Translations under genes and position numbers: made by a program
The notes under the pieces: generated by a model
Databases searched by the model: none
Seen by the model: the letters and a program-made list of their open reading frames with translations, nothing else
Told to the model about the DNA's origin: nothing
Shown here: positions 32,299-43,100 of the stretch, piece by piece
Layout: each line of letters opens with the position of its first letter
How positions within the stretch are numbered: position 1 is the first letter of the stretch
Source of the DNA: Dryas octopetala
Lineage: Eukaryota; Streptophyta; Magnoliopsida; Rosales; Rosaceae
DNA: 64,000 bases
Direction of reading: 5' to 3'
Assembly (NCBI GenBank): GCA_963921425.1
Contig: OY992836.1
Span: 13,347,614-13,411,613 of the forward strand

Positions 32299-34360
32299 CA
32301 AAACTAAAAGTTCTATGAAGGTTCTTAGAAGCCTGCATACCTTGTGACTACAAGATTAGCCAAGGTCCGGTAGGTGAGCTTGTAAAGGTTCGTGATGGAC
32401 ATTCTGTCTTTAACTAGCTCATACAACTCTGCCCACATATCAATGAGGGCAGCAGCAGGGATTCTTTGGTCTTCAGGAAATGAACCAAGGTCTATGAAAC
32501 ATTCCTTGATGTTATCCTTTTCTTTATCCAAGACATCTACACTACTTTGGAGGCAATCAAGCACATTCTCCTCAGAATCAAGAATAGAAGAACCTCCAAA
32601 CCATTCATCTATTCTTTCTTGCCAGATCTCTATAGGCTCCTCACAGATTTCACGAAGTGATCTTCCGACCACTTCAATGGCAAGTGGAAGTCTCTTACAG
32701 AGCTTTACTATCTGCAGTTTGATTCTCCCAAATGAAGTCAATTACCATATCATGAAGCAGATCCTAAAAACAAGCTTATATAAATCATCTCAATGCTTTC
32801 AGTATGAAGAGGAGAAAATGGTTAACAAAGAATGTACTTTTCTGCATTCTTATTTTTGTTTTAGAATGCATAAGTAAGCACAAATGTATGAATATTTGCA
32901 GGTTGATATGATAAATGGATGTTATATGAAAGCTTTGCATAAAAAGCTAACATAACTTAATTAACATCCCTTATTGTGAGGCATAAATAAAGCATATATT
33001 GTGTGCCTTGCAGACTTAAAAAATACCTCTGTTGGAATATCTTTCAGATCAGAAGAGCTCCTATCTTCGAGGGACGCTGAATGACGAAAAAGAGTCATTG
33101 CATCTTCATCATTCAATGATCCTAAGTAATATTGAGAGCCAAATCGTGGAAATTTAAATCTTGATGTCACCAAAATCTTGCAATTTGACATTGTGGGTTC
33201 TTTGAATCCATAACGCTTCTGAAGAAGGGATTTCGACTCAGGCCAAACATCATCCAGGACCAAAAGTAAAGGACTTTGTCCGTATTCCTTCAGAAACCGT
33301 TGCAGCCAGTCAAATGCAATATCTTCGTTTTGGAAAGCAGATAGCTGGGTTTTCTTCCATTGATACAGTTGGTGTACAACATGGGAGTTGGGCTTGTGTG
33401 AAACAGTGACAAAGAAGATATTTTTATTGAATTTACCTGTCCAAATAAAACATAAGAAAGCATCACTGAGACATGTCATTTAAATCTGTCTACAACAATT
33501 GTACACAGAGAAACATATATAAAAAAAAATATATATACCTTTTACTTGTTCATCTTGACAAAACATTTTAGCCAAGGTGGTTTTCCCACAACCTCCAGGA
33601 GCAGTGAGCACAAGCATTGACACCCTATCATCATCATCATCATCCTTAAGAATTAAGCTTCCTCTTCAATTCTTTCAAAGGCACATCCAATCCAACTGTA
33701 AAAGATGGAGTTTGAGGTACTGCACCCCAACCTTGTACCACAAGATTTTCTTCAATTCGCTTCACCAACGTCTCTATATTCCTTATCGAAACCCTCATCT
33801 CCTTCACGTCCTTTACCCCCTCCAAATTCAGTACCTCCAACCCTCTTTGAAGAGACCCCTCCATCTCATGAAATAGTTTGGGGTCAGGAGCACTGGAGAC
33901 CTTGTCAAGGTCGGTTATGATACGCTCCATTAGCTTCTTCAACTTCTCTGCTTCCTGGCTTGGGAGATTCAATTTCCTGTCAAGCTCTCGTATCTCTTCG
34001 ATCAGCGGTTTTAAAGAGTTTACCATGGATTTGACTTCTCCCTGGAGGGATCCAACAGACTTGTCCTGCAAATCCATAAGCTTTCCATACAGCGCTGAAA
34101 ATGTTGTTCCTACAACACCCCCTGTGATAAGCTCTGCTCCTAATAGTAGAACCATTCTTGATTCTTTACAACAAAACCCAACACCAATATCCACAAAACT
34201 TGCTTTCGTTTCAATCTAAACTTCTAGACAGCATAACTGAGAAAAATATGAGAAAATTGAAAGAAGCTTGGAAACCAAGCCCAACCCAAGTTTCCTCCTG
34301 AGTTGGTGATCAGACGAGACACAATATCCAAATGTATAAAGCTTTTCTATCCTGCTTCAT

Positions 34361-34530
34361 GAGAACAGAATATGTTGTCTATGACTTTTTGGGTCTGGAT
34401 CAATGGGTCATCGAACTATAATCTTAAGATAAAGTCACCTTCTGGGAGAACAGAATATGTTGTCTATGACTTTTTGGGTCTGGGTCAATGGGTCATCGAA
34501 TTATAATCTTAAGATAAAGTCACCTTCCGG
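34361..34530. repeat. 85-bp tandem duplication upstream of NLR copy C
   Basis: 34361-34445 and 34446-34530 are almost identical (each starts GAGAACAGAATATGTTG and ends in an AAAGTCACCTTCYGG phrase). They lie about 200 bp upstream of the copy C start codon. Confidence 0.85.
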
Positions 34531-34687
34531 GAAAATGTGTGTCATGGGGACCCAACTCTGAGTTTGTATTTTCCTGATAGCTTGAATCAAGCAATTTCTT
34601 GACCAAAAGTAATTTCCAAAGGGGATATGTGTATCCCTTTTGTTCTTGAATGCAGTCTTTCATTTTACAATTTAACAATCATAATTG

Positions 34688-34874
34688 TGTTGTAAATATA
34701 TTGTTATATGTGGCTATCCCTGTAATTAGTTGTAGGGGCATACTAGTAAATATACAAAACCTAGTAAACCCTACTTCTATATAAGGATATTTATAACATG
34801 AATGAAATAGACTGATCATATTCTCTATGCCTCCTCTTTTCCACAAACCCTAATTTATACATACTTTTACAACA
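34688..34874 (+). repeat. 5' LTR of Copia element 2
   Basis: 187 bp, TGTTGTAAAT...TTACAACA; three substitutions from 39590-39776. Directly followed by CGTTATCAGCACGAG, the primer-binding region. Confidence 0.93.
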
Positions 34875-35139
34875 CGTTATCAGCACGAGAAGCTCTTTGG
34901 ATTGTGGATCGCTAAACGAAAGAGGATCATCATTCAATTTGTTCTTCAACCAAGTAGGTTTTATAAAATAATTTTATGTTCATGATTATTTAACCTTGAT
35001 TGATTGAAAAATTCTCATGAAGCATGAACCCTAAATTTATGTGATTGATTTATTTAGGATTATATATTTTATTGCTTCCTTGAATTGAATGATTAAAATA
35101 AAAAGAGGAAAAATTTTTGGGTGATCGGAAAACCACCCA

Positions 35140-35460
35140 GCGCTGCCCTCGCGCGCGCAGCAGTGCCTTGTGCCTTACAGCAGGCCTTGCTGCCAGCAAC
35201 AGCTCACCAGCCCAGCATGCCTTGCTGCCAGCAGCAGGCCTTGCTGCCAACAGCCCAGCAGGCCCAAGGCCCACCTCGCAGCCGCAGCCGCTGCCACGTG
35301 GACGCCACGCGAGCTGCCACGCAGGCAGCCCAGGCCCACCACGTCAGCTACCACGTGTCTGCCACGCAGGCAGCCAAGCCGCTGCCACGTCAGCGCCATG
35401 CAGGCGCCACGTCAGTGCCAAATCGCTGCCACTCCCACGCTGACACATGGCAAGCCTCCT
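35140..35460 (+). other. GC-rich repetitive leader segment in Copia element 2
   Basis: A strongly GC-rich stretch with repeated GCCTTGCTGCCAGCA, CAGCAGGCC and GCTGCCACGTCAGC-like units, in an otherwise AT-rich element. All three forward frames are open and give Ala/Gln/Pro/His-rich products, which is the expected by-product of such a repeat and not evidence of a gene. Its origin is unknown. Confidence 0.6.
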
Positions 35461-35489
35461 GAAACTTTGTAAAAAGGAGATGTTAATTC

Positions 35490-35556
35490 TTGTCATGCCT
35501 GGAGTTTGAACCCAGGACCTCTTGGGTACTAAGAGTGCACCTTTACCACTGTGCTG
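35490..35556 (-). repeat. tRNA-derived SINE-like head
   Basis: On the minus strand TGGTAAAGGTGC (35537-35548) resembles a polymerase III box A, and GGTTCAAACTCC (35501-35512) matches box B, at a tRNA-like spacing. The T-arm can fold (CTGGG-TTCAAAC-TCCAG). A full cloverleaf with acceptor stem and anticodon arm is not evident, so a tRNA-derived SINE fragment is more likely than a tRNA gene. Confidence 0.45.
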
Positions 35557-35939
35557 CTGATAGTTTATTGTTAGTATGCAAACCATTTAATATATATACC
35601 CTAAATGCTAGAAACTTTTATTCAAATAATTTTGTGATATTTTTCTGTTCTACTTGGGTATATGAATATTTTACTTGTTTAAATTTTTGCACTAGAATAT
35701 ATGTGTAGAAATTGCAGGTAATTAATGAACCAGTAGTTCATACATAAATATTGAACCTGTAGCTTCAATAATGCCATATAAGGAACCTGAAGTTTCCTTT
35801 ATAATTTCACCATACATGATAAAACCAGTAGATTTTACATGTCTATACCATGTTATAGAACTTGAAGTTCTTATTTATTGTTTATGGATATTATTGCCCG
35901 AAGCACTAATCATGATTATTTGTTCCTTTCAACCAAAGA

Positions 35940-36355
35940 ATGTCAAATCTCAACAAGCTTGATTTTGTCGCTTTGGAAGTTTCCGGAAGAAACTATCTAA
36001 AGTGGACTCAAGATGTTAAGCTTCATTTGACTGCCAAGAAGATGAGATCGACAATCAATGCAGACAATGTTGTCGCAGAATCTCTTAAGGCAAGTGCCAT
36101 GATCTTCATGAGGAAGCATATGGAGGAAGCACTTCAAGTTGAGTACCTCGCTGGAGAGGATCCACGAGCTCTTTGGGTTGCTCTGGAAGAGCGGTTTGAC
36201 CATCAAAAGACCATTTTCTTGCCTGAAGCAAGACATGATTGGCAGAACATTCGTTTCCAGGATTTCAAATCCGTGAATGAGTATAATTCGGAGATCTGCC
36301 GGATCCGGTTGCTCCTCAAATTTTGTGGGGAGGAGCTCACCGAAAACTTTCGATG
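35940..36355 (+). pseudogene. Copia element 2 gag, truncated
   Basis: ATG at 35940. The product starts MSNLNKLDFVALEVSGRNY and has the LKWTQDV, RALWVALEERFDHQK and FKSVNEYNSEI motifs of plant Copia capsids. It stops at 36353-36355, where the sequence jumps to the late integrase region. The zinc knuckle and protease are missing. Confidence 0.85.
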
Positions 36356-36357
36356 AT

Positions 36358-39082
36358 TATTGCATGCCCCTTGGGATTAATGTTGAACATCGAGTTCCCC
36401 ATGTTCACACCCAGAATGGTCTCGCAGAAGCGTTCATTAAAAGATTACAAATGATCGCACGAACCTTGGTTATGCGCACCAAGCTTCCAATTTTTGCGTG
36501 GGGCTATGCAATCTTGCATGCAGCCATGTTGGTCCGGTTGAGGTCCACTGCTACCTAACCTTACTCCGCGTTACAGCTGGTGACTAGGTACGAACCTGAC
36601 GTTTCGTACTTACGCGTATTTGGGTATGCAGTTTACGTGCCAGTTGCGCCGCTACAACGTACCAAAATGGGTCCTCAACGAACGATGGGCATATATGTCG
36701 ATTATGAATCCCCATCTATTATACGCTTTTTAGAGCCCTTGACAGGCGATCTCTTTACCGCTAGATTTGCGGATTGTCACTTTGATGAGACAGTCTTCCC
36801 GCCGTTAGGGGGAGATATGAGCGTCACCGTTCTTGAAGAACGACGTGAATTGACGTGGAATGTCCCCACTATGTCTCATCTCGGTCCCCGAACCGCACAA
36901 TGTGATAGTGAAGTGCGGAGAATTCTAGATCTACAGAGTATAACTCATAATATGCCAGACGCATTCTCTGATCTAGCTAAAGTGACGAGATCACATATAC
37001 CTGCTGCAAATGTGCCTGCAAGGATATCCGTCCCCGAAGGACGTGTCGTCCCAGGAGGACGTGTCGTTCCAGATGGACGAGGTACAACAATAGTGGCTAA
37101 CCAGTCATATGTCCCTGCCCAGAAGTGAGGTTGACCACTAGGTTCGATGGACTCTTATCCCCGGAAGAAGATACATTTGGCACAAATGAGTCCCCTTGAC
37201 ATCGCGATCTCAATCGATCCATCTCACGAAATAGTTCCGGATTATGGGTCTGTCCCAGAAGAGACGGCGTTGGGGGACGCTCCAACGTTAGAACCCACTC
37301 CCGAGAACATAGAGATCTCTATAAATTATGCATGCTTAAGTGAGCTCTGGAATCGAAAACGAGATTATCATCGATGATATATTTGTATTCGCGGTAGCTA
37401 CCGAAATCATAACTAGCGATGACATCGAACTTCACTCCGTTGATGAATGTCAACGTCGAGACGACTGACCAAAATGGAAAGAAGCAATCCAGGTCGAATT
37501 AGATTCCTTGACAAAGAGAAAGGTGTTTGGGCCTGTCGTTCCTACACCTTCCCCATGTTAAACCTGTAGAATTTAAATGGGTATTTGTAAGGAAGCGTAA
37601 TGAGAAAAACGAGATTGTGAGATACAAGGCTCGTCTAGTGGCGCAAAGATTTTCTCAACGCCCTGGGATTGATTACGAGGAAGAGTATTCCCCCGTAATG
37701 GACGTCATAACGTTCCACTACCTTATCAGTTTGGTAGTTTCTGAAAAACTGAGTATGCAGCTTATGGATGTGGTCACTGCTTATCTCTATGGGGATCTTG
37801 ATACAGAGATATATATGAAAGTTCTCGAAGGACTTAAGACACCCGATGCAAATAGTTTCAGACCACGGAACACGTTCTCCATTAGTTTGAGGCGTTCACT
37901 TTATGGATTGAAACAATCCAGACGGAGGTGGTATAACCGTCTAAGTGAGTATTTGATCGGGATGTGATATGTGAATAATGATCTATGCCCTTGCGTGTTT
38001 ATTAAGAAAACAAGTTCTGGTTTCGCTATTGTAGCTGTTTATGTCGATGACATGAATCTAATTGGTACTCCTGAAGAGATCAAGGAAACCGCTAAACACC
38101 TGAAATTGGAATTCGAGATGAAAGATCTTGGGAGAACGAACTTCTGTCTCGGCCTGGAGCTCGAGCACCGTGCAGATGGAATTTTGGTCCATCAATCGAA
38201 TTACATCCAGAAGATGTTAAGGCGCTTTAATGAGGATAAAGCGAAACCTTCTAGCACGCCCATGATCGTCCGTAGTCTAGATCCTAAGAAAGATCTGTTT
38301 CGTCCCGCAGATGATAACGAAGAGGTATTGGCACCAGAAGTCTCATATCTAAGTGCAATAGGCGCATTATTGTACTTGGCTCAATGTACTAGACCGGACA
38401 TCTCATTCGCTGTGAACTTGTTAGCTAGATGTAGCTCTGCGCCAACACGCCGCCACTGAAATGGCATAAAAGACATTTTCCGCCACCTTAGAGGACGACG
38501 GATATGGGCTTATTCTATCCCTAGCTACGCATCAAGGAATGAATCGAACCCCCTCGATCCTCGGAATGATGTCCGCCTTTTGGATATGCTGACGCAGGGT
38601 GTCTATCAGACCCGCATAAGGCGCGTTCTCAAACTGATTATGTCTTTACCATTGAGAATACAACAATATCTTGGAGGTCTACGAAACAGACCTTTGTTGC
38701 TACTTCTTCGAATCATGCTGAGATTCTAGCCCTTCACGAAGCAGTTCGTGAATGTATATGGCTAAGAGCAGTTTCCAAGCATGTTCGAACTACGTGTGGG
38801 CTGAATTTCACCACTGATGAACCAACGATTATCTATGAGGATAATGCCGCTTGCATTCAGTAGATGAAGACAGATTTCATCAAAGGAGACAACACCAAGC
38901 ATATTGTACCGAAGTTCTTCTTCAGTCAACAACAACAAGAGCATCAGATGATTGAAGTCAAGCAGATCCGATTTCAAGACAACCATGCAGACCTCTTTAC
39001 CAAGTCACTGCCAAAGTCCATGTTCTTGATGCATGTTCGAGGTATTGGGTTGCGTAGATTGGCTGATTTACCTAGTATGTAG
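36358..39082 (+). pseudogene. Copia element 2 integrase end, RT and RNase H, multiply broken
   Basis: Pieces in order: integrase C-terminal part (HTQNGLAEAFIKRL, with Ala-Phe-Ile in place of the usual E-R region), a linker with repeated GGRVVP-type motifs near 37030-37085, RT (VRYKARLVAQRFSQRPGIDY, LMDVVTAYLYGDLD, then after a TGA at 37965-37967 the active site VAVYVDDMNLIG), and RNase H remnants up to 39082. Several stops and frame changes. DIKSAFL-type and DDE residues are partly lost, so no activity is expected. Confidence 0.85.
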
Positions 39083-39589
39083 TCTTCAGGGGGAGTCGAC
39101 ATCAGGGGGAGTATCCCGAAGCATACTCGCTTGACCATCGTGTACTCTTTTGTCCTTCGTCCAGGGTTATTTTGTCCCACTGGGTTTTGTTACCTGGCAA
39201 GGTTTTAATGAGGCACATCTTGGCATGGTCACCCTACTCATACTACATCCTGAAGATGTGTTGATCTGATGTATATGCATTTGCTCATCTTTTCCCTTCG
39301 ACCACGGGTTTTTCCCATTGGGTTTACCGGGCAAGGTTTTGGTGTAGCAACTCTAATGCACCCCGCTCCCATTGACATACTATCTGCTTATAATCCAGAA
39401 GATATGACTTCACCTACTTTCGAGGTTCTGATGCGACTACTCCACACTCACGCGCGTTGCACTCTTTTTACTTCGACCAAGGTTGTTTTTGTTCCCACAG
39501 GGTTTTTATTACTTGGCAAAGTTTTAACGAGGCAACTTAGAAGCGCATAGTAGAGACAACACTAATGACATGGAATATCCAAGGGGGAG

Positions 39590-39776
39590 TGTTGTAAATA
39601 TATTGTTATATGTGGCTATCTCTGTAATTAGTTGTAGGGGCATACTAGTAAATATACAAAACCTAGTAAACCCTACTTCTATATAAGGATATTTATAACA
39701 TGAATGAAATAGACTGATCATATGCTCTCTGCCTCCTCTTTTCCACAAACCCTAATTTATACATACTTTTACAACA
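39590..39776 (+). repeat. 3' LTR of Copia element 2
   Basis: 187 bp with three substitutions from the 5' LTR, followed by AATTG at 39777-39781. Confidence 0.93.
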
Positions 39777-40171
39777 AATTGGACATAAATTTATATTTAT
39801 TCTCTAATAAATACCTAAAAAATTATGGAATTAATAGTAGGACAAATTTTAAATCTATTCAGTCTAATTATTCATCAGATAATTTAATTGTTTTTTTTTT
39901 TTGGCTTATTCAAATATGATCCCAACATCATTTATTTCTTACAAAAAAAATAAATAATAATAGATCATTTGGTAAGAAAACAAAATTGATTACTAACATC
40001 CCTATTGATAATTAAAATACCAGGCCAAGCAAAAGCACAATGGATATAAATCCTGATTAACTCTTACACTGTTTTTAGAAAACAAAATCCAAAAGAGGAA
40101 GAATAGTAGCAAAAAAAGGCTACCCAAATCACACACATGTTGCTCCAACATTTATAGAGGAAAGACAGGTC

Positions 40172-43100
40172 TCAAAATCGAACCTTGAAGAGCCAATCCA
40201 GGTTGAAATTATCTTTGGCCACAGTTATGCGTATGTTTCTGGTACTGGGATTGAAGGGATCCCACAAATTTTTTGTGTCTTCATCACATACCACTTCCTG
40301 TAACTGCTCAATATACAAAAGAGATACAGGCAGCTCTTTCAATCTCGAGCACTGTCTCATGTTGAGCTTTGTTGAACTACTTAGTTCACCAATCTCTTCA
40401 GGCAACTCCTTAATGCTGAAGCAATCGGATATGTCAAGAAAGTTTAACTTGGTGAGGTTCTTAATTGAGCCTGGAAGCATTACCAAGTCTGTACAAGACC
40501 TTAGCCTCAACACTTCTAAATTGACCAGCCTTCCAACATCTTCAAGCAAGGCAGATAGCTTATGAGAGTGCGTGATACTCAGCTTCTTTAGGCGCTTAAG
40601 ATCAAAGAGCTTGGCAGGCAATTCCACCAAATCATTGCAATAGTCAATGTCCAATTCCACTAGATTTGGCAATGCATCTAAAATTTGGATGGAACAATTG
40701 CTAAAAGGTTGACCAATCTTACACATGAATAAAGACATCTTCTGCAGACTCTTCGACTGTATGGGGACGTTCTTGCTTATCGAAGGAATTGAAATGCCTT
40801 GTAGTATGATTCTCTTAAGATTTGGTAACGAACCCAATAGTTGAAAGTTGCTTAATTCAGCAGGTGCAAAACCATAATTCGTGACTATTAGAACCTTTAA
40901 TTTCTTCATTTTCTCCACAAATTCAGGTATCGCATAATTCTCTGTTTGAAAATTAAGAACTAGAACCTCAGCTTCCGGTAGTTCTATGTTGGGCCAGTTT
41001 GTTGAGAATTCTCCATCTGCAAACACTATGCTATATGTTTTGAGTGTGGGGAGCAATTAATTGCAAAAAACCTATTCAAGTCTTAGTGCGTGAACCTGCG
41101 TGTGTGTGTGCACATGTGTGTGTATGTATTTTCTAAAGAGAAATTGATGGAACAACCAGTTGAGATAGATACTAGGTGAGCCTTGATGGGTTGATACTTC
41201 TGTTCTGTCCACCAGTTGGGAAGATTGTCTCCACGTATGTCTATAATCAGTCTTTTTCTCTGTTCTATTGGTTCATTATTCGTCTGATGGATAGCTAGCT
41301 CTCTGATTATGTCATGCTGGGTAACAAAGTGTTCACTGTAGTAGTCATCCATCTGTCCTTTCTCTTTCCTAGTTATGATTAAAACTAAGGTTCTTAGAAG
41401 AGATATGTTGAGCATACATATTGCAATAGATCGAAAACCATGAACATACATATTGTAATAGCAGAACTAAAGTTCTATGAAGGTTCTTAGAAGCCTGCAT
41501 ACCTTGTGACTACAAGATTAGCCAGACTCCGTTGGGTGAGCTTGTAAAGGTTCACGATGGACATTCTCTCCTTAACTAGCCCATATAACTCTGACCACAT
41601 ATCAATGAGGGCAGCAGCAGGGATTCTTTGGTCTTCGGGAAATGAACCAAGGTCTATGAAACATTCCTTGATTCGGCCTGCAATGCTGCTTCGGAGGCAA
41701 TCAAACTTATCCAAGGCATCTATGCTGCTTTGGAGGCAATGAAGCAACTTGTCCTCAGATTCAAGAATAGAAGTACCTTCAGACCATTCATCTATTCTTT
41801 CTTGCCAGATCTCTATAGGCTCCCCACGAAGTGATGTTCCGACCACTGTAATGGCAAGTGGAAATCCCTTACAGCGCTGTACTATCTGCAGTTCAGTAGT
41901 CCCAAATGAAATAAAATACTATTTGAGTATCAAACTGAAAACCCAAGTTTCTCTGAAGCATCTCATTAGTTCCATGAAGACGAGAAAATGGTTAAATAAT
42001 TATCTACTTTTCTTTATTCTTATTTTAGTTCTAGTTCATATGTATAGTGAGTGTAAATGTATGGTTATTTGCAGGTTGATATGGTAAAATGGATGCTTTG
42101 TGTAAAAATGGACATAATTTATTTTCCTCCTTTTGTGATGCATAAATAAGCATATAGATGTTGTGCATTGCAGACTAAGAAATTACCTCGCTTGAAAGAT
42201 CTTCTCGAACATAAGAGCTTCTATCTCCCAGGGATGCTGAATGGTGAAAAAGAGTCATTCCATCTTTATCATTCAATAAATTTAGATGATATGGATAACC
42301 AAATCCTGGAAATTCAGATCTTGAAGTCACTAAAATCTTGAAATCTGGCATTTTCAATTCCTCAAACTTCTGAAGAAGTGATTTTGATTTAGGCCAAACA
42401 TCATCCAGGACCAACAGTAAAGGAAGTCCTGCTTTGTTTGGAAATTGTTCAAGCCACATAACTACATTTACTTCATTTCGGAAAGTGGGTGCCTGGAAAC
42501 CAATGCTTTGATATAGTTCTTGTACAATAAGGTCCAAGTTGGATTTTTTGAAACAGCAACAAAGAAGATGTTTTTCTTGAATTTATCTATCCAAATACAA
42601 TATAAGAAAGCTGTCACCAGGAGATCATTTAGATCTGTCTACAATTATGCAAGCAAAAAACATAAACAATTGTATTGTCAAGGTCATAAAAACTGAATTA
42701 TCTTTATCTCAACTGCAGCCCTAACATATGCAAAGAGTAAGAAAGGAGTAAAGCAATTTTCTTCAGAAAACATATTCCAACCATGAAGTTATAATAAATG
42801 CTTGGTTCCTCTTCCAAAGTAATAGTTCCTATGGTTGAGATTTGGCAAATTTATTCCTCTAAGGTTATATGCAAAGAGTAACTGTTCGAACATAATGATT
42901 AAAAGGAAAGAATGAACCATATATCAGCAATGGGAAGATTTTTCACACAAGTATTGCACGAGTGAGACTAGGGTCACCCCTATCCCTTGGCCATTTTGAA
43001 AAAGAAAGCTAGAATTTTGAGTCCAATATGGCATAATATTCAACCAACAGTTCATTACATTATTTGTGGCTTTACCATGTAGTTGTATAAATTATTTACT

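Larger units (their letters stand above)
30036..34155 (-). pseudogene. RPW8-NB-ARC-LRR helper-type NLR, copy C
   Basis: Five minus-strand exons match copy D in position and phase: exon 1 34155-33539 (RPW8 starting MVLLLGAELITGG, linker, P-loop GGCGKTTLA), exon 2 33436-33027 (NIFFVTVSHKP, LLLVLDDVW, ILVTSRFKF), exon 3 32711-32341 (RLPLAI, CFIDLGSFPED), exon 4 32143-31932 (VTQHDIIRELAI, the MHD-equivalent QHD of RNL proteins), exon 5 31778-30036 (LRRs). Lesions: a four-base insertion near 33655 before the P-loop, in front of a (GAT)n run; a TGA in exon 5 near 31435, where copy D has Leu; and an 890-bp hAT element in the LRR coding sequence. Helper NLRs of this class transmit signals from sensor NLRs; this copy cannot make a full protein. 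Confidence 0.88.
34688..39776 (+). mobile_element. Ty1/Copia element 2, internally deleted
   Basis: LTRs of 187 bp (34688-34874 and 39590-39776) differ at three positions and are flanked by target duplication AATTG (34683-34687 and 39777-39781). A purine tract AAGGGGGAG stands before the 3' LTR. The 5' leader is long (34875-35939) with foreign-looking pieces. Gag is joined directly to the end of the integrase; the zinc knuckle, protease and most of the integrase are gone, and RT and RNase H have several stops. It sits in the intergenic space between NLR copies C and D, splitting the flank homologous to 29600-29680. Confidence 0.93.

Noticed and set aside
32144-32338. Small protein with repeated FRSIAI motif
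   Set aside because: It is the translation of the 31-bp intronic minisatellite of NLR copy C.
35117-35472. Three overlapping Ala/Gln/His-rich open frames
   Set aside because: All frames of a GC-rich repeat lack stops; no known domain, and the region lies in the untranslated leader of Copia element 2.
35490-35560. A functional tRNA gene
   Set aside because: Box A and B are visible but no acceptor stem or convincing anticodon arm; a SINE-type relic is more likely.
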